Shown piece by piece: positions 54,425-63,774 of a stretch of 64,000 nucleotides of DNA; positions within the stretch are counted from its first letter, which is position 1, and each line of letters starts with the position of its first letter. The notes below the pieces were generated by a model. That model worked only from the letters and a program-made list of their open reading frames with translations. It made no database searches and was not told the DNA's origin. The translations under genes and the position numbers were made by a program. The DNA is from Gammaproteobacteria bacterium (lineage in GTDB: Bacteria; Pseudomonadota; Gammaproteobacteria; UBA6429; Thiohalophilaceae), in the NCBI GenBank assembly GCA_029880855.1, contig JAOUNS010000013.1:62001-126000 (forward strand). The letters are read 5' to 3'.

Positions 54425-54591
54425 TAACGCAAAGACGTAAAGTCACAAAGGACGCAAAGATAACTTTTTCGATTGCGATTAAATGAGAGTGTATCTGCTT
54501 GGTTTTCTTGCTGTACAGGTGATTGGTAAATTTGGTGAACAGTGTTTTGCTATATTTATTATTTTCTTTGCGTCTTCGCGCCTTTGCGTTA
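54425..54591. repeat. inverted CGCAAAG-type repeat between ccoH-like gene and ccoI
   Basis: TAACGCAAAGACGTAAAG...GACGCAAAGA (54425-54460) faces its inverted counterpart TCTTTGCGTCTTCGCGCCTTTGCGTTA (54565-54591), shown here in short pieces: TCTTTGCGTC and CCTTTGCGTTA. About 100 bases of unrelated AT-rich sequence lie between. It resembles a small MITE-like element. Confidence 0.6.
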
Positions 54592-54628
54592 AGAATATAA
54601 TCTATTTTAAACACGTACAGTTGATTCG

Positions 54629-57070
54629 ATGACTGAAGCCTCTAATCAAAGTTGTTATCACTGTGGTTTGCCGGTGCCGGCGGGCAGTGCCTATCGTGTT
54701 GAGGTGCTGGGTGCAGAGCGGGCGATGTGTTGTCCCGGTTGTCAGGCGGTGGCGCGGGCCATTGTCGATGGCGGGATGAGTGATTTTTACAAACACCGCA
54801 CCACCAGTTCCATCACGCCGCAAAGTGCGGTGCCTGAATTATTAAAAGAGATCGCGTTATATGATAAGCCGGAATTACAGCGCAGCTTTGTGCGTGAGGC
54901 CGGTGAGAATTTACGCGAAGCGTCGTTGATTATGGAAGGGATCGTTTGTGCCGCCTGTATCTGGTTAAACGAACGACATATCGGTCAACTACCCGGCGTC
55001 AGTGAATTCACCGTCAACTATGCCACCCATCGCGCTCAGCTCAAGTGGGACAACAGTCAGATCCAGCTCAGTGAAATTCTGAAAGCGATCGCCAACATCG
55101 GTTATCTGGCCCATCCCTTTGATCCGGGTCGACAGGAACAGCTCTACAAGAAAGAACGTGGTACTGCCCTGCGGCGGTTGGCGGTGGCGGGGTTTGGGGC
55201 CATGCAGGTGATGATGCTGGCGGTTGCTCTGTATGCCGGTGAACATCACGGCATCGCAGAAAACATGAAACAGTTTTTCCGCTGGGTCAGTCTGGTGATT
55301 GCTGCGCCGGTGATACTGTACTCGGCACGGCCGTTCTTTACCGGGGCGGTGAACGACTTGCGCCGCCGTCGCCTGGGCATGGACGTACCGGTGGCGCTGG
55401 CCATCGGCGGGGCGTTTATCGCCAGTTGCTACGCCACCATCAGTCAAAGCGGTGAAGTCTATTTTGATTCCGTCACCATGTTCACCTTTTTCCTGTTGAG
55501 CGGCCGGTTTCTGGAGATGGGGGCGCGGCAACGGGCCGGACAGGCGGCGGAAGAGCTGGTCAAACTGCTCCCGGCCATGGCGACACGCCTTACTGCCCGT
55601 GGCGAAGAGGTTGTGCCGGTGTCCGATCTGGTGCCGGGCGATCGAATTCGGGTTCGACCCGGTGAGGGGATACCTGCCGATGGTCATATTCTGGCGGGTT
55701 GCAGCAGTGTGGATGAGTCCCTGCTGACCGGTGAGAGTATGCCCATCAGCAAGCAGGCAGGGAATCGGGTCACCGGCGGGACCACCAATGTGGAGAGCCC
55801 GCTGGAGATAGAAGTGGACAAGGTGGGAGAAGAGACCGTATTGGCGGCGATTCGGCGTCTGCTGGATCGCGCCCAGGGTGAAAAACCGGCCATTGCCCTG
55901 CTGGCCGACCAGGTGGCGGGCTGGTTTGTGGCGGCGTTGTTATTGGTAGCGATTGTGGTCGGGACAGGTTGGTATCTGGTTGCGCCGGACAAGGCCTTTT
56001 GGATAGTTCTCTCGGTACTGGTGGTGACCTGCCCCTGCGCCCTGTCACTGGCCACCCCGGCGGCTGTTACGGCGGCGACCGGCAGTCTGACCCGCCGGGG
56101 TGTACTGACAACCCGGGGCCATGCGCTGGAAACCCTGGCGCAGACAACCCACTTTCTATTTGACAAGACCGGCACACTGACCAGCGGCAAACTGGAACTG
56201 GTCGGTGTCAGAACCCTCGGTGATCTGGATGAACCGCAGTGTTTGCGGATTGCCGCTTCCCTGGAGCAGGCATCGGAACACCCGGTGGCGCGACTCCTCG
56301 CTTCCCGGGTGAGTGAGCCCCCACCAGCCACGGCACTGAACGCGACACCGGGGCAGGGTATTGAGGGTGAGGTTGAAGGCAGGCGGTATCGCATCGGCAA
56401 GGCGGAATATGCCCTGGGTCGAGTGCATCCCGACAGCGAATCAACAAATTTCAGTATTGCGCTCCTGGCTACGCAGGAAGGCAAGCCGCTGGCCGAATTT
56501 CGACTCAGTGATGAGCTGCGACCGGATGCCTCGGCCGGTATTGCCGCCTTGCAGGCCGCCGGGGTGAAAGTGGGCATACTGAGCGGGGATCGGGCCGAAG
56601 TGGTAAGCAAGGTCGCCGCCGAGTTGGGGATCACGGAATACCGGGCTGGCTTGTCGCCGGAGGATAAGTTGGCGGCCATCAAGACCCTGCAGGCACAAGG
56701 TGCCGTGGTGGCCATGGTGGGGGATGGTGTGAATGATGCCCCGGTACTGGCCGGCGCGCAGGTCTCCATCGCCATGGGCAGCGGCACCCAGCTGGCCCAG
56801 GCCGGCGCCGATATGGTCTTGTTGTCCGGGCAACTCATGGGCCTGGTGCAGGCGCGGCAGACCGCGATTCGTGCCCGACAGATCGTTCGTCAAAACCTGG
56901 CCTGGGCAATCGTTTATAATCTGGTCGCATTACCCCTGGCGGCCCTGGGCTACCTGGCGCCCTGGATGGCGGCGATTGGGATGTCGGCCAGCTCACTGCT
57001 GGTGGTGCTGAATGCCCTGCGCCTCAATGAAGGGCGGCAACGGGCCGTTAACCTGCGACAGGAGAGCTGA
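54629..57070 (+). CDS. ccoI: copper-translocating P1B-type ATPase of cbb3 assembly
   Basis: 813 residues. Domains in order: an N-terminal Cys-rich FixI-type domain ([17 protein letters not shown]), a heavy-metal-associated domain with CAAC, eight membrane helices including the TCPCALSL metal site, the DKTGT phosphorylation motif, HPVA, and [13 protein letters not shown]. Exports copper for insertion into cbb3. Lies between the FixH-like gene and ccoS, the standard ccoGHIS order. Confidence 0.96.
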   Translation: MTEASNQSCYHCGLPVPAGSAYRVEVLGAERAMCCPGCQAVARAIVDGGMSDFYKHRTTSSITPQSAVPELLKEIALYDKPELQRSFVREAGENLREASLIMEGIVCAACIWLNERHIGQLPGVSEFTVNYATHRAQLKWDNSQIQLSEILKAIANIGYLAHPFDPGRQEQLYKKERGTALRRLAVAGFGAMQVMMLAVALYAGEHHGIAENMKQFFRWVSLVIAAPVILYSARPFFTGAVNDLRRRRLGMDVPVALAIGGAFIASCYATISQSGEVYFDSVTMFTFFLLSGRFLEMGARQRAGQAAEELVKLLPAMATRLTARGEEVVPVSDLVPGDRIRVRPGEGIPADGHILAGCSSVDESLLTGESMPISKQAGNRVTGGTTNVESPLEIEVDKVGEETVLAAIRRLLDRAQGEKPAIALLADQVAGWFVAALLLVAIVVGTGWYLVAPDKAFWIVLSVLVVTCPCALSLATPAAVTAATGSLTRRGVLTTRGHALETLAQTTHFLFDKTGTLTSGKLELVGVRTLGDLDEPQCLRIAASLEQASEHPVARLLASRVSEPPPATALNATPGQGIEGEVEGRRYRIGKAEYALGRVHPDSESTNFSIALLATQEGKPLAEFRLSDELRPDASAGIAALQAAGVKVGILSGDRAEVVSKVAAELGITEYRAGLSPEDKLAAIKTLQAQGAVVAMVGDGVNDAPVLAGAQVSIAMGSGTQLAQAGADMVLLSGQLMGLVQARQTAIRARQIVRQNLAWAIVYNLVALPLAALGYLAPWMAAIGMSASSLLVVLNALRLNEGRQRAVNLRQES

Positions 57071-57071
57071 A

Positions 57072-57266
57072 TTGGAAATACTCTATTTGTTGATCCCGCT
57101 TGGTGTGGTGATTCTGGGGGTGGCCGTCTGGGCGTTCAGCTGGGCGGTGAAAAGCGGCCAGTTTGATGACCTGGAGGGACCCGCGCACCGCATCCTGATG
57201 GACGATGATGATCCTCGTATTCCGGGTAAACGGCCCGATCAGGACTTGAAGGACAAAAAAGAGTAA
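57072..57266 (+). CDS. ccoS: cbb3 maturation protein CcoS
   Basis: 64 residues from a TTG at 57072, one base after the ccoI stop and with GGAGAG upstream. One membrane helix (LLIPLGVVILGVAVWAFSWAV) and then the CcoS signature SGQFDDLEGPAHRIL with an Asp-rich run (MDDDDPRIPG). Required for cofactor insertion into cbb3. The non-ATG start is supported by the ribosome site and by the N-terminus of the family. Confidence 0.93.
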   Translation: MEILYLLIPLGVVILGVAVWAFSWAVKSGQFDDLEGPAHRILMDDDDPRIPGKRPDQDLKDKKE

Positions 57267-57315
57267 ATTAGAATTCACTTATATACTTTGGGATAATTAC
57301 TTAAATGGTGTCGAG

Positions 57316-57417
57316 ATGAAAGAGATGTTTACCTTCCAGAATTTCCCCATGGCCATTATTGTCGGCCTGATTGCTTTTGCGTGGTTCCTGTTTATTACCG
57401 TTATTATCGCCGGTTAG
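57316..57417 (+). CDS. 33-residue single-helix membrane peptide
   Basis: Short ORF: MKEMFTFQNFPMAIIV followed by a membrane helix (GLIAFAWFLFITVIIAG) and stop. It lies 49 bases after ccoS and 23 bases before a strong terminator, so it is the last gene of that transcript. It could be an additional small subunit or chaperone of cbb3, like CcoM in Pseudomonas, but identity was not checked. The predicted helix and operon position support a real gene. The ribosome site is weak (GTCGAG). Confidence 0.5.
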   Translation: MKEMFTFQNFPMAIIVGLIAFAWFLFITVIIAG

Positions 57418-57440
57418 ACCACTACAAAACCGCAAAGCTG

Positions 57441-57467
57441 AAAAACGGCCGCAAGGCCGTTTTTTTT
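57441..57467 (+). terminator. rho-independent terminator closing the cbb3 cluster
   Basis: AAAAACGGCC and GGCCGTTTTTTTT arms around GCAA give a seven-base GC-rich stem followed by eight T residues. Confidence 0.93.
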
Positions 57468-57587
57468 GCCTGTTATTCTTGTTGTCCTGCTTACTCAAAA
57501 TCTTTGCAAATCAGCCGTTAATACAAAGACAAGCGTACGGCTTGATTTTGTCTTCACAATATCAACAACCCGGATAAGGTTGGCGGG

Positions 57588-59444
57588 ATGCCCAAACAAA
57601 AACAAACAAAAACTTCATTTTCAAGCCGGCTCCTGGTTTGTCTTGCGCTGCTGCTGTCGCATGGACCGGTGCAGGCGAAAGAACCGGTTACCGAGGTTCG
57701 GGTCGTCATTGACGTATCGGGCAGTATGAAGAAAAATGATCCGAAGAACCTGCGTATACCCGCCCTGAATCTGTTGGTGGGTTTGATGCCGGAAAACGCC
57801 CGCGGCGGTGTCTGGACCTTTGCCCAATACGCCAACATGCAGGTGCCGTTTGCCGTGTCGAACAAAGCCTGGAAAAATATGGCGCGCAGCAAGGCGAAAC
57901 TGATCCATTCCAGGGGCTTGCGCACGAATATCGAAGAGGCATTAAAGCGTTCCACTTCAGACTGGAAAAAACCTGACTTCAAAACCCGCCGCAATATCAT
58001 CCTGCTGACTGACGGCGTGGTGGATGTCAGCCGGGATCCCGGCGCCAATGCACAATCACGCGAACGGATTTTAAAAAACATCCTGCCGCGGTTAAAAACA
58101 GCGGGAGTCAAGGTTCACACCATTGCCTTGTCCAAGAGTACCGACGAAGAACTGTTGCGTACGATTTCCATGGCGACGGATGGTGGTTTTGTGCAGGTGG
58201 ATACCGCAGACGAACTTGAACGCATGTTTCTGCGTCTGTTTGAAAAGTCCACCAAGGTGGATACGGTACCCATTCTGGAAAACAAGTTTAAAGTGGACAA
58301 GGGAATCCGTGATTTCACTGTCCTGATCTTTCGTGCTCCGGGTTCAACAAAACCGGCTGCCATCATTTCACCCTCCGGCAAACGTTACACCAACAAACAG
58401 CATCCCAAATCGATTGTCTGGCATCATGAAGGCAGCTATGACCTGGTGACAGTTTCCAATCCGGAAGCGGGTGAATGGAAGCTGGATACCATGGTGGACC
58501 CTGATAACCGGGTGATGGTGGTCACCAACCTGAGCCTGAAAGTGGATAACATGCCCAATAACATGATGCTGGGTGATGAGTTTGTTATCCGCGTACGCAT
58601 GTTGCAGAGCGGACGCACCATGAATGACCAAAAACTGTTGGCACTGACCCGCTTTACCGTGCACCGCAAGCTGGGTAATAGCAGCTTGCCGGTGATCGAT
58701 CTGTTGGATAATGGCCAGGGCAAGGACAGTTTTGCCAAAGACGGTGTTTACAGTGCCTCGGTGGGGCACTTTACCAAACCCGGTGTTTATGAGCTGACCA
58801 TCCGCGCCATCGGAGAGACCTTTAATCGCGAAGTCAAACACACCCTGGAAGTGCGCGGCAGTCCGGCCCGGATCGATGTCACTGAAGCCAATGGTGGTGG
58901 ATTTAAGGCAAAGATAACCATCGACCCCAGTATGTTGCGTGCCGAGACGGTCTCCATCCAGCTAAAACTGCCGGATGAGAAGACAATGATCTTGCCGCAG
59001 ATCAGCGAGACAGAGTGGGAGGTCGTCATCCCGCAGGAATTTGCCGAGAAAGAGATCACCGCCACACTGGTCGGGACCCGGTATAACGGTAAAGAATTGC
59101 GACAAAACATGACCCAGAAATTGGGCCTGGGTAAAGGCAGGGAAATGCATGTGAAATTACCGGATGAGGTCATGCAGAATTCGGCAACCGGCCCGGAAGA
59201 AAAAGCGGATGAACATGCAGGCCACGGTGATACACCGGACAAAAAAGCTGAACATGCCGAAGCCGGTGAGCGGCCTAAAGCAGAAGATGATCATGCCCCC
59301 CTTGATTGGCTGAATGTCGGTGTAGTCTTTGCCGCTGTAAATGTCATAGGCGTGGTGTTGTTGCTGTTGGTCATTCGTCGTATCAGAAAACGGCGCGCCA
59401 AAAAAGCTGATGAATTGACAGAAGAGGTCGATACAGAATTATGA
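57588..59444 (+). CDS. exported VWA-domain protein (TIGR03503-like)
   Basis: 618 residues. A signal peptide (about 1-30, ending VQAK) is followed by a von Willebrand A domain with an intact MIDAS (VIDVSGSM, later LLTDGVVD). Middle beta-sandwich domains (about 260-520) precede a His/Glu-rich linker (EKADEHAGHGDTPDKKAEH) and a C-terminal membrane helix (about 575-595) with a basic tail. It is therefore periplasmic and anchored at its C-terminus. Function unknown. The next gene follows after 19 bases. Confidence 0.75.
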   Translation: MPKQKQTKTSFSSRLLVCLALLLSHGPVQAKEPVTEVRVVIDVSGSMKKNDPKNLRIPALNLLVGLMPENARGGVWTFAQYANMQVPFAVSNKAWKNMARSKAKLIHSRGLRTNIEEALKRSTSDWKKPDFKTRRNIILLTDGVVDVSRDPGANAQSRERILKNILPRLKTAGVKVHTIALSKSTDEELLRTISMATDGGFVQVDTADELERMFLRLFEKSTKVDTVPILENKFKVDKGIRDFTVLIFRAPGSTKPAAIISPSGKRYTNKQHPKSIVWHHEGSYDLVTVSNPEAGEWKLDTMVDPDNRVMVVTNLSLKVDNMPNNMMLGDEFVIRVRMLQSGRTMNDQKLLALTRFTVHRKLGNSSLPVIDLLDNGQGKDSFAKDGVYSASVGHFTKPGVYELTIRAIGETFNREVKHTLEVRGSPARIDVTEANGGGFKAKITIDPSMLRAETVSIQLKLPDEKTMILPQISETEWEVVIPQEFAEKEITATLVGTRYNGKELRQNMTQKLGLGKGREMHVKLPDEVMQNSATGPEEKADEHAGHGDTPDKKAEHAEAGERPKAEDDHAPLDWLNVGVVFAAVNVIGVVLLLLVIRRIRKRRAKKADELTEEVDTEL

Positions 59445-59463
59445 ACGCAGAGCGGGGTTATTA

Positions 59464-60339
59464 ATGAGTTTTATCCAGCCATATCTGGACAAGTTGCAGC
59501 CATATATTGATGGTTTTATGCATCAGGTAAGTGCTTTGCTTAACCTGGGGGCGTTCAGTACCAAAGATCTGCTGACCGGTCTGTTGTTCTTTTCACTGGA
59601 AATTTCCCTGGTCCTGATCATTATTATCATATACATGTCGGCCTCGCACCGCCGCAAAAATCGCAAGGGCTTGCAGTTTGCCAAAGACTTAAAGAATCGT
59701 ATTAAAGAATATTTGCCGGCCCGTAAGGAAAAACTGACCGCAATGATTGCCGACCTGGTGCCGCATGATGAGGCCTGGGCCAGGAAGAGCGCGGAAGAGG
59801 CGGCGGAGTTTGAAAAAGCCGTTTACAAGCGCATCCTGAATATTGCCCTGCACAAGGACCTGGATAATTGTTTAAGTATCACGACGGATATGGAGCGGTT
59901 GACTGACAGTTACCAGCGTATTCTGACTTACCTTAGCGGAGAAGGCGGCGGTGCCACCGGTGGTGGTTCAGAGACGGAAAAGGTGTCTGAATTGAAATCC
60001 ATCGTCGCCAAACAGCGCAAGGAAAAACAAAAGTTGCAGGACGAGCTGGAAGAGACCATCAAAGTGGTGGACGGTATCGTGAAAGAATATTCGCGCATTT
60101 TCTCAGACGCACCGAACAAGGAAGGGGTTGATCACATCGAACAGGCCCTGGCCGGACTGAAGGAGAAAATCGGTGTACATATCAAGGACGAAGATTCTGG
60201 TAATGTCAGTGTCGGTGAGGACGAATCGGCGCCCGCCGCAGCGGCGGAACCGGCCGCTGAAACAACCAAGGACCCCGAACTGGAACAGTTACGGGAAGTC
60301 ACCGGGGTGGAAGTGAAACCGGATCCGGATAAGGGCTAG
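59464..60339 (+). CDS. membrane protein with coiled coil, unknown function
   Basis: Not recognised. 291 residues: a membrane helix (about 38-58: FSLEISLVLIIIIIYM), a basic segment (HRRKNRKGLQFAKDLKNRI), helices to about 160, a Gly-rich break (GGGATGGG), a heptad-rich coiled coil (KQRKEKQKLQDELEETIK) and an Ala/Glu-rich tail. The bulk is probably cytoplasmic. Paired with the VWA protein; together they could link an extracytoplasmic sensor domain to a cytoplasmic scaffold, but this is inference. Confidence 0.55.
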   Translation: MSFIQPYLDKLQPYIDGFMHQVSALLNLGAFSTKDLLTGLLFFSLEISLVLIIIIIYMSASHRRKNRKGLQFAKDLKNRIKEYLPARKEKLTAMIADLVPHDEAWARKSAEEAAEFEKAVYKRILNIALHKDLDNCLSITTDMERLTDSYQRILTYLSGEGGGATGGGSETEKVSELKSIVAKQRKEKQKLQDELEETIKVVDGIVKEYSRIFSDAPNKEGVDHIEQALAGLKEKIGVHIKDEDSGNVSVGEDESAPAAAAEPAAETTKDPELEQLREVTGVEVKPDPDKG

Positions 60340-60363
60340 GCGAAAACCGGTGCGGCCCACATA

Positions 60364-60391
60364 AAAAAGGCTCCTTGCGGAGCCTTTTTGT
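60364..60391. terminator. bidirectional terminator between convergent genes
   Basis: AAAAAGGCTCC and GGAGCCTTTTT arms around TTGC. A-run and T-run on both sides let it serve the coiled-coil gene and rpoH. Confidence 0.92.
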
Positions 60392-60411
60392 TTGACGCCT
60401 GATGGCGCAGT

Positions 60412-61260
60412 TTATACCAATGCGTGCTGCATTTTTTTGATGGCGTTGTTTTCCAGCTGGCGAATGCGTTCTGCAGAGACCTGATATTCATCAGCCAACT
60501 CCTGCAGGGTGCTCTTGTTCTCGGCCAGCCAGCGACGGTTCAGGATATCCCGGCTGCGGTCATCCAGGGTTTCCAGCGCTTCATACAGGCGTTGGTGGTT
60601 GTGCGCTTCCCAGTCGGCATTTTCCAGCAGGCGGCTCGGTTCATGACTGTTGTCTTCCAGGTAGTTGACCGGTGATGCGGTAAAGTTGTCATCATCAGTG
60701 TCATCCCGCATGTCAAAGGTAATATCCTGACCGCTCATGCGCGATTCCATTTCCCGGACTTCCTTGCTGCTGACGCCCAGTTCCCGGGCGACGGTATCGA
60801 CCTCTTCCTGATTGAACCAGCCCAATTGTTTTTTGGAACTGCGCAGATTGAAGAACAGTTTGCGCTGTGCCTTGGTGGTGGCCACCTTGACGATACGCCA
60901 GTTGCGCAGGACGAATTCGTGAATTTCAGCCCGAATCCAGTAAACCGCAAATGAAACCAGTCTCACGCCGACGCTGGGGTCAAAACGTTTAACGGCTTTC
61001 ATCAGGCCAATGTTGCCTTCCTGAATCAGGTCGGCGAGGGGCAGTCCATAACCGGAGTAGCCACGGGCAATGTGGGCCACAAAGCGCAAATGTGACATCA
61101 CCAGTTGGCGTGCAGCATCCAGATCGCCCTTCTCGCGCAGACGATTGGCCAGCAATGCTTCCTCTTCAGCACTGATCACGGGGACCTGGCTGACGGCCTG
61201 TAAATAGGCATCCATGCTGCCGGTTGGGACTGCAAGCTGTAGCTCAAGACTTTTGCTCAT
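60412..61260 (-). CDS. rpoH: heat-shock sigma factor sigma-32
   Basis: 282 residues from the ATG at 61260 ([20 protein letters not shown]); E. coli sigma-32 is 284. Directs RNA polymerase to heat-shock promoters. Visible: the RpoH box [11 protein letters not shown], region 2 ([20 protein letters not shown]), region 4 helix-turn-helix ([21 protein letters not shown]). A CIRCE operator lies 33 bases upstream of the start, implying HrcA repression. The ftsE-ftsX pair lies upstream, as in many proteobacteria, but is separated here by a diguanylate cyclase gene. Confidence 0.97.
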   Translation of the reverse strand: MSKSLELQLAVPTGSMDAYLQAVSQVPVISAEEEALLANRLREKGDLDAARQLVMSHLRFVAHIARGYSGYGLPLADLIQEGNIGLMKAVKRFDPSVGVRLVSFAVYWIRAEIHEFVLRNWRIVKVATTKAQRKLFFNLRSSKKQLGWFNQEEVDTVARELGVSSKEVREMESRMSGQDITFDMRDDTDDDNFTASPVNYLEDNSHEPSRLLENADWEAHNHQRLYEALETLDDRSRDILNRRWLAENKSTLQELADEYQVSAERIRQLENNAIKKMQHALV

Positions 61261-61292
61261 CGGTATGTTCTCCGTTTTTGGCTCAGGCAATA

Positions 61293-61319
61293 TTAGCACT
61301 CTCAACATTTGAGTGCCAA
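61293..61319. promoter_or_regulatory. CIRCE operator (HrcA-binding) upstream of rpoH
   Basis: TTAGCACTC-N9-GAGTGCCAA; consensus TTAGCACTC-N9-GAGTGCTAA, so 17 of 18 arm bases match. On the rpoH strand TTGGCA (at its left end) and TAATAT, 18 bases apart, could be the -35 and -10 boxes, so a bound HrcA would cover the promoter. The matches are seen directly; repression by HrcA is inferred from the known role of CIRCE. Confidence 0.9.
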
Positions 61320-61376
61320 TTCCCGGGCAGGTTCCATTTGTGAACAATTTATAAGTCCATGATAAATGGGTGGATA

Positions 61377-62723
61377 TTAACTGTCCTGCCAGGGTGAGGG
61401 GATGGGACCGTCCTCGGTATAGATGAAGACACGGTTACGTCCGGCCTCCTTGGCCGCGTAAAGTGCCTTGTCAGCCATGGCCAGGAACTGGGTCAGGTGG
61501 CAGTTGGGGAAGTCCTCGGAGGACACTATACCAATGCTGAAGGTGACATCAATACCGGCCGGTTGCAGGTCCATGATCTCCTGGCGCAACTCCTCGGCGC
61601 GCTGCATGGCCTGGGGGGCGCTGGTATTGGGTAGCAGCACGCAAAACTCCTCTCCGCCGAAACGGACCACCATCCCGTCCGGAAAGCCGGCATTGAGCTG
61701 GTCGCCCAGCTCAGCCAGGACGTGGTCGCCGGTAATGTGGCCCAGGGTATCGTTGAGTTGCTTGAAATGGTCGATGTCCATCAGCATGCCCCAGAGGGGC
61801 TGATTTTCCTGCATTTTCAGGTAGGTCTCACCGGTATCCAGCAAGTAGCGCTTGCTGCGTACCCCGGTCAGGCTGTCCGTGGCCGCCACCCAGCGCATGG
61901 TCTCGGCCTGGTGCTTGAGGGCGTCGTACTGGTGTTTGATCAACAACAGGGAACGGACCCGTGCCAGCAGGATCTCTTCCAGGATCGGTTTGGGTACAAA
62001 ATCATTGGCCCCGGCGTGGAAGACCTCGACCTGGGTCTGTTCGTCGACATTGCTGGTCAGCACCAGGACCGGCAGTTCCTGCTGTGATAAATGCAGGGTG
62101 ACACGGATGGCATAGAGCAGGTCACCGCCGGTCATACTGCCTTGCAGGAAAAAGTCGGTAATGACCAGATCGAAGGGGATGGGGTCCTTACTGTCCTCAA
62201 TCCCGGCCAGATAGGACATGGCTTCTTCAGCGGTTTTTACCTGGAGGACTTTCAGTCCGTGTTTTTCCAGTATCTTGCCGGTCACCGCTGCCGCCGTGGC
62301 GCTGTCTTCCACAAACAGGATCTGACCGGCCAGTCCGGCGTGGCGTTGAATAAAGGCGCGGATGAATGCCCCAAAGGCTTTGTAGCCCTTGGACTTGTCG
62401 TAATAGTCCGTTACCCCGGCCTCAAAACCCTCCTTGAGCAGACGGGAGTCGGCATCACCCGAGACGACAATGACCGGCAGATAATGGTAGTCCTCGGATT
62501 GACGGATATGACGACACAGGGCAAGGCCGTCCAGATCGGGCAGCATGAGGGCCGTGGTCAGCAGATCATAGTGACTTTCTTTGAGTCGCTTTAATGCCTC
62601 CGCACCGGTCTCGCAGGTGGAGATTTCCACGTTGGGGATTTCTTCCCGCAAGGTCTTCGTCAACAGTGATCGGGTCACCGAGGAGCCGTCAACGATCATA
62701 ATGCGGATGGGTTTATTGCTCAT
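61377..62723 (-). CDS. diguanylate cyclase with two receiver domains
   Basis: 448 residues from the ATG at 62723. Receiver 1 (about 5-125) is degenerate: MIVDGSS lacks the second acidic residue, and the phospho-acceptor position in [15 protein letters not shown] is Ala58. Receiver 2 (about 140-265) has VEDSA, the acceptor Asp in [11 protein letters not shown] and the Lys in VPKPI. The GGDEF domain (about 285-445) has the intact active-site motif [12 protein letters not shown], so c-di-GMP synthesis is likely; no inhibitory RxxD site is seen just upstream. Lies between ftsX and rpoH. Confidence 0.9.
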   Translation of the reverse strand: MSNKPIRIMIVDGSSVTRSLLTKTLREEIPNVEISTCETGAEALKRLKESHYDLLTTALMLPDLDGLALCRHIRQSEDYHYLPVIVVSGDADSRLLKEGFEAGVTDYYDKSKGYKAFGAFIRAFIQRHAGLAGQILFVEDSATAAAVTGKILEKHGLKVLQVKTAEEAMSYLAGIEDSKDPIPFDLVITDFFLQGSMTGGDLLYAIRVTLHLSQQELPVLVLTSNVDEQTQVEVFHAGANDFVPKPILEEILLARVRSLLLIKHQYDALKHQAETMRWVAATDSLTGVRSKRYLLDTGETYLKMQENQPLWGMLMDIDHFKQLNDTLGHITGDHVLAELGDQLNAGFPDGMVVRFGGEEFCVLLPNTSAPQAMQRAEELRQEIMDLQPAGIDVTFSIGIVSSEDFPNCHLTQFLAMADKALYAAKEAGRNRVFIYTEDGPIPSPWQDS

Positions 62724-62784
62724 ACCTGAGAACTGCCGGGTTGAATGGTTGTTGTTGTAATGTGTTGTGGTGAACGTTGCACAA

Positions 62785-63774
62785 CTAGCGTGGTTCAATA
62801 TCGCGTAAATGGCGGCCCACTGCAAGCCAGGAACCACCCAGCCCGAGCAGGATGCCGGCACCCAGTAAATAGGCGGAGGTCTCCAGATTCATGCGGGTGA
62901 GGCTGACCGGATTATGATAGAGCTCGCCCAGCTGACGCACCGGATCACTGAGCAGGTAGAGGGCGATATTCACCAGCGTAAAGGCGATCAAGGCGCCAAA
63001 CAGGCCGTACCAGAAACCGGTGTAGAGAAAGGGGCGGCGGATAAAGGCATCGGTGCCGCCGATGAGCTTGATAACCACAATCTCGTCGCGCCGGTTCTGG
63101 ATCGCCAGGCGGATGGTATTGCCCACCACCAGCAGTACGGCCATGCCCAGCAGGGCGGCCAGGATCCAGACGCCACGTTTGATGATTTCCAAAATGGCAT
63201 AGAGCCGTTTGATCCATTCCACATCCAGTTGGGCAGCATCGACCTGAATCATGCCCTGCAGGCGTTCCAGCAGTTTGCGGCCGGCGGCCGCATCGGTGTG
63301 TTGCAGGGCGGGATTGATGACGATGACATGGGGCAGGGGGTTTTCGTCCAGCGCACGCAGGGCATCACCGAAACCGGCATTTTGTTTGAATTCTTCCAGT
63401 GCCTGTTCGCGGGTGATGAGCCGAACCCGGCCGATTTCCGGCATATTGCCCAACTTGTGAGTCAGCTCTCTGGCCTGTTGTTCAGTGACGGCCTTTTTCA
63501 GGAACAATGAAATCTGGGTGGCGTCATCCAGTTTGCCGGAGAGGAGCTGGGCATTCTGTAATAACTGGTGCATGCCGGCAGGCAGGGCCAGGGCGATGCC
63601 GATAACAGCGGCGGTCATGAGCATGGAAAAAGGAGCGCGTAACAACTGGCCCAGTGAATAGAACAGGGTCTGGGCATGGCGAACAAAATAGCTGTTAATC
63701 AGGGTAAGCAGGCCGGGACGTCCGGTGCTGCTGGCTCCTTCGCGGTTTCGACGCGATGTGGCTTCATTGACCAT
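62785..63774 (-). CDS. ftsX: cell division protein FtsX
   Basis: Membrane subunit of the FtsEX complex, which activates septal amidase factors during division. About 329 residues from the ATG at 63774 (an ATG at 63792 is also in frame). Four membrane segments: one near the N-terminus (LRAPFSMLMTAAVIGIALAL), three in the last 130 residues, with the large extracytoplasmic loop between. It overlaps the end of ftsE by at least 11 bases, showing coupling. Confidence 0.95.
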   Translation of the reverse strand: MVNEATSRRNREGASSTGRPGLLTLINSYFVRHAQTLFYSLGQLLRAPFSMLMTAAVIGIALALPAGMHQLLQNAQLLSGKLDDATQISLFLKKAVTEQQARELTHKLGNMPEIGRVRLITREQALEEFKQNAGFGDALRALDENPLPHVIVINPALQHTDAAAGRKLLERLQGMIQVDAAQLDVEWIKRLYAILEIIKRGVWILAALLGMAVLLVVGNTIRLAIQNRRDEIVVIKLIGGTDAFIRRPFLYTGFWYGLFGALIAFTLVNIALYLLSDPVRQLGELYHNPVSLTRMNLETSAYLLGAGILLGLGGSWLAVGRHLRDIEPR

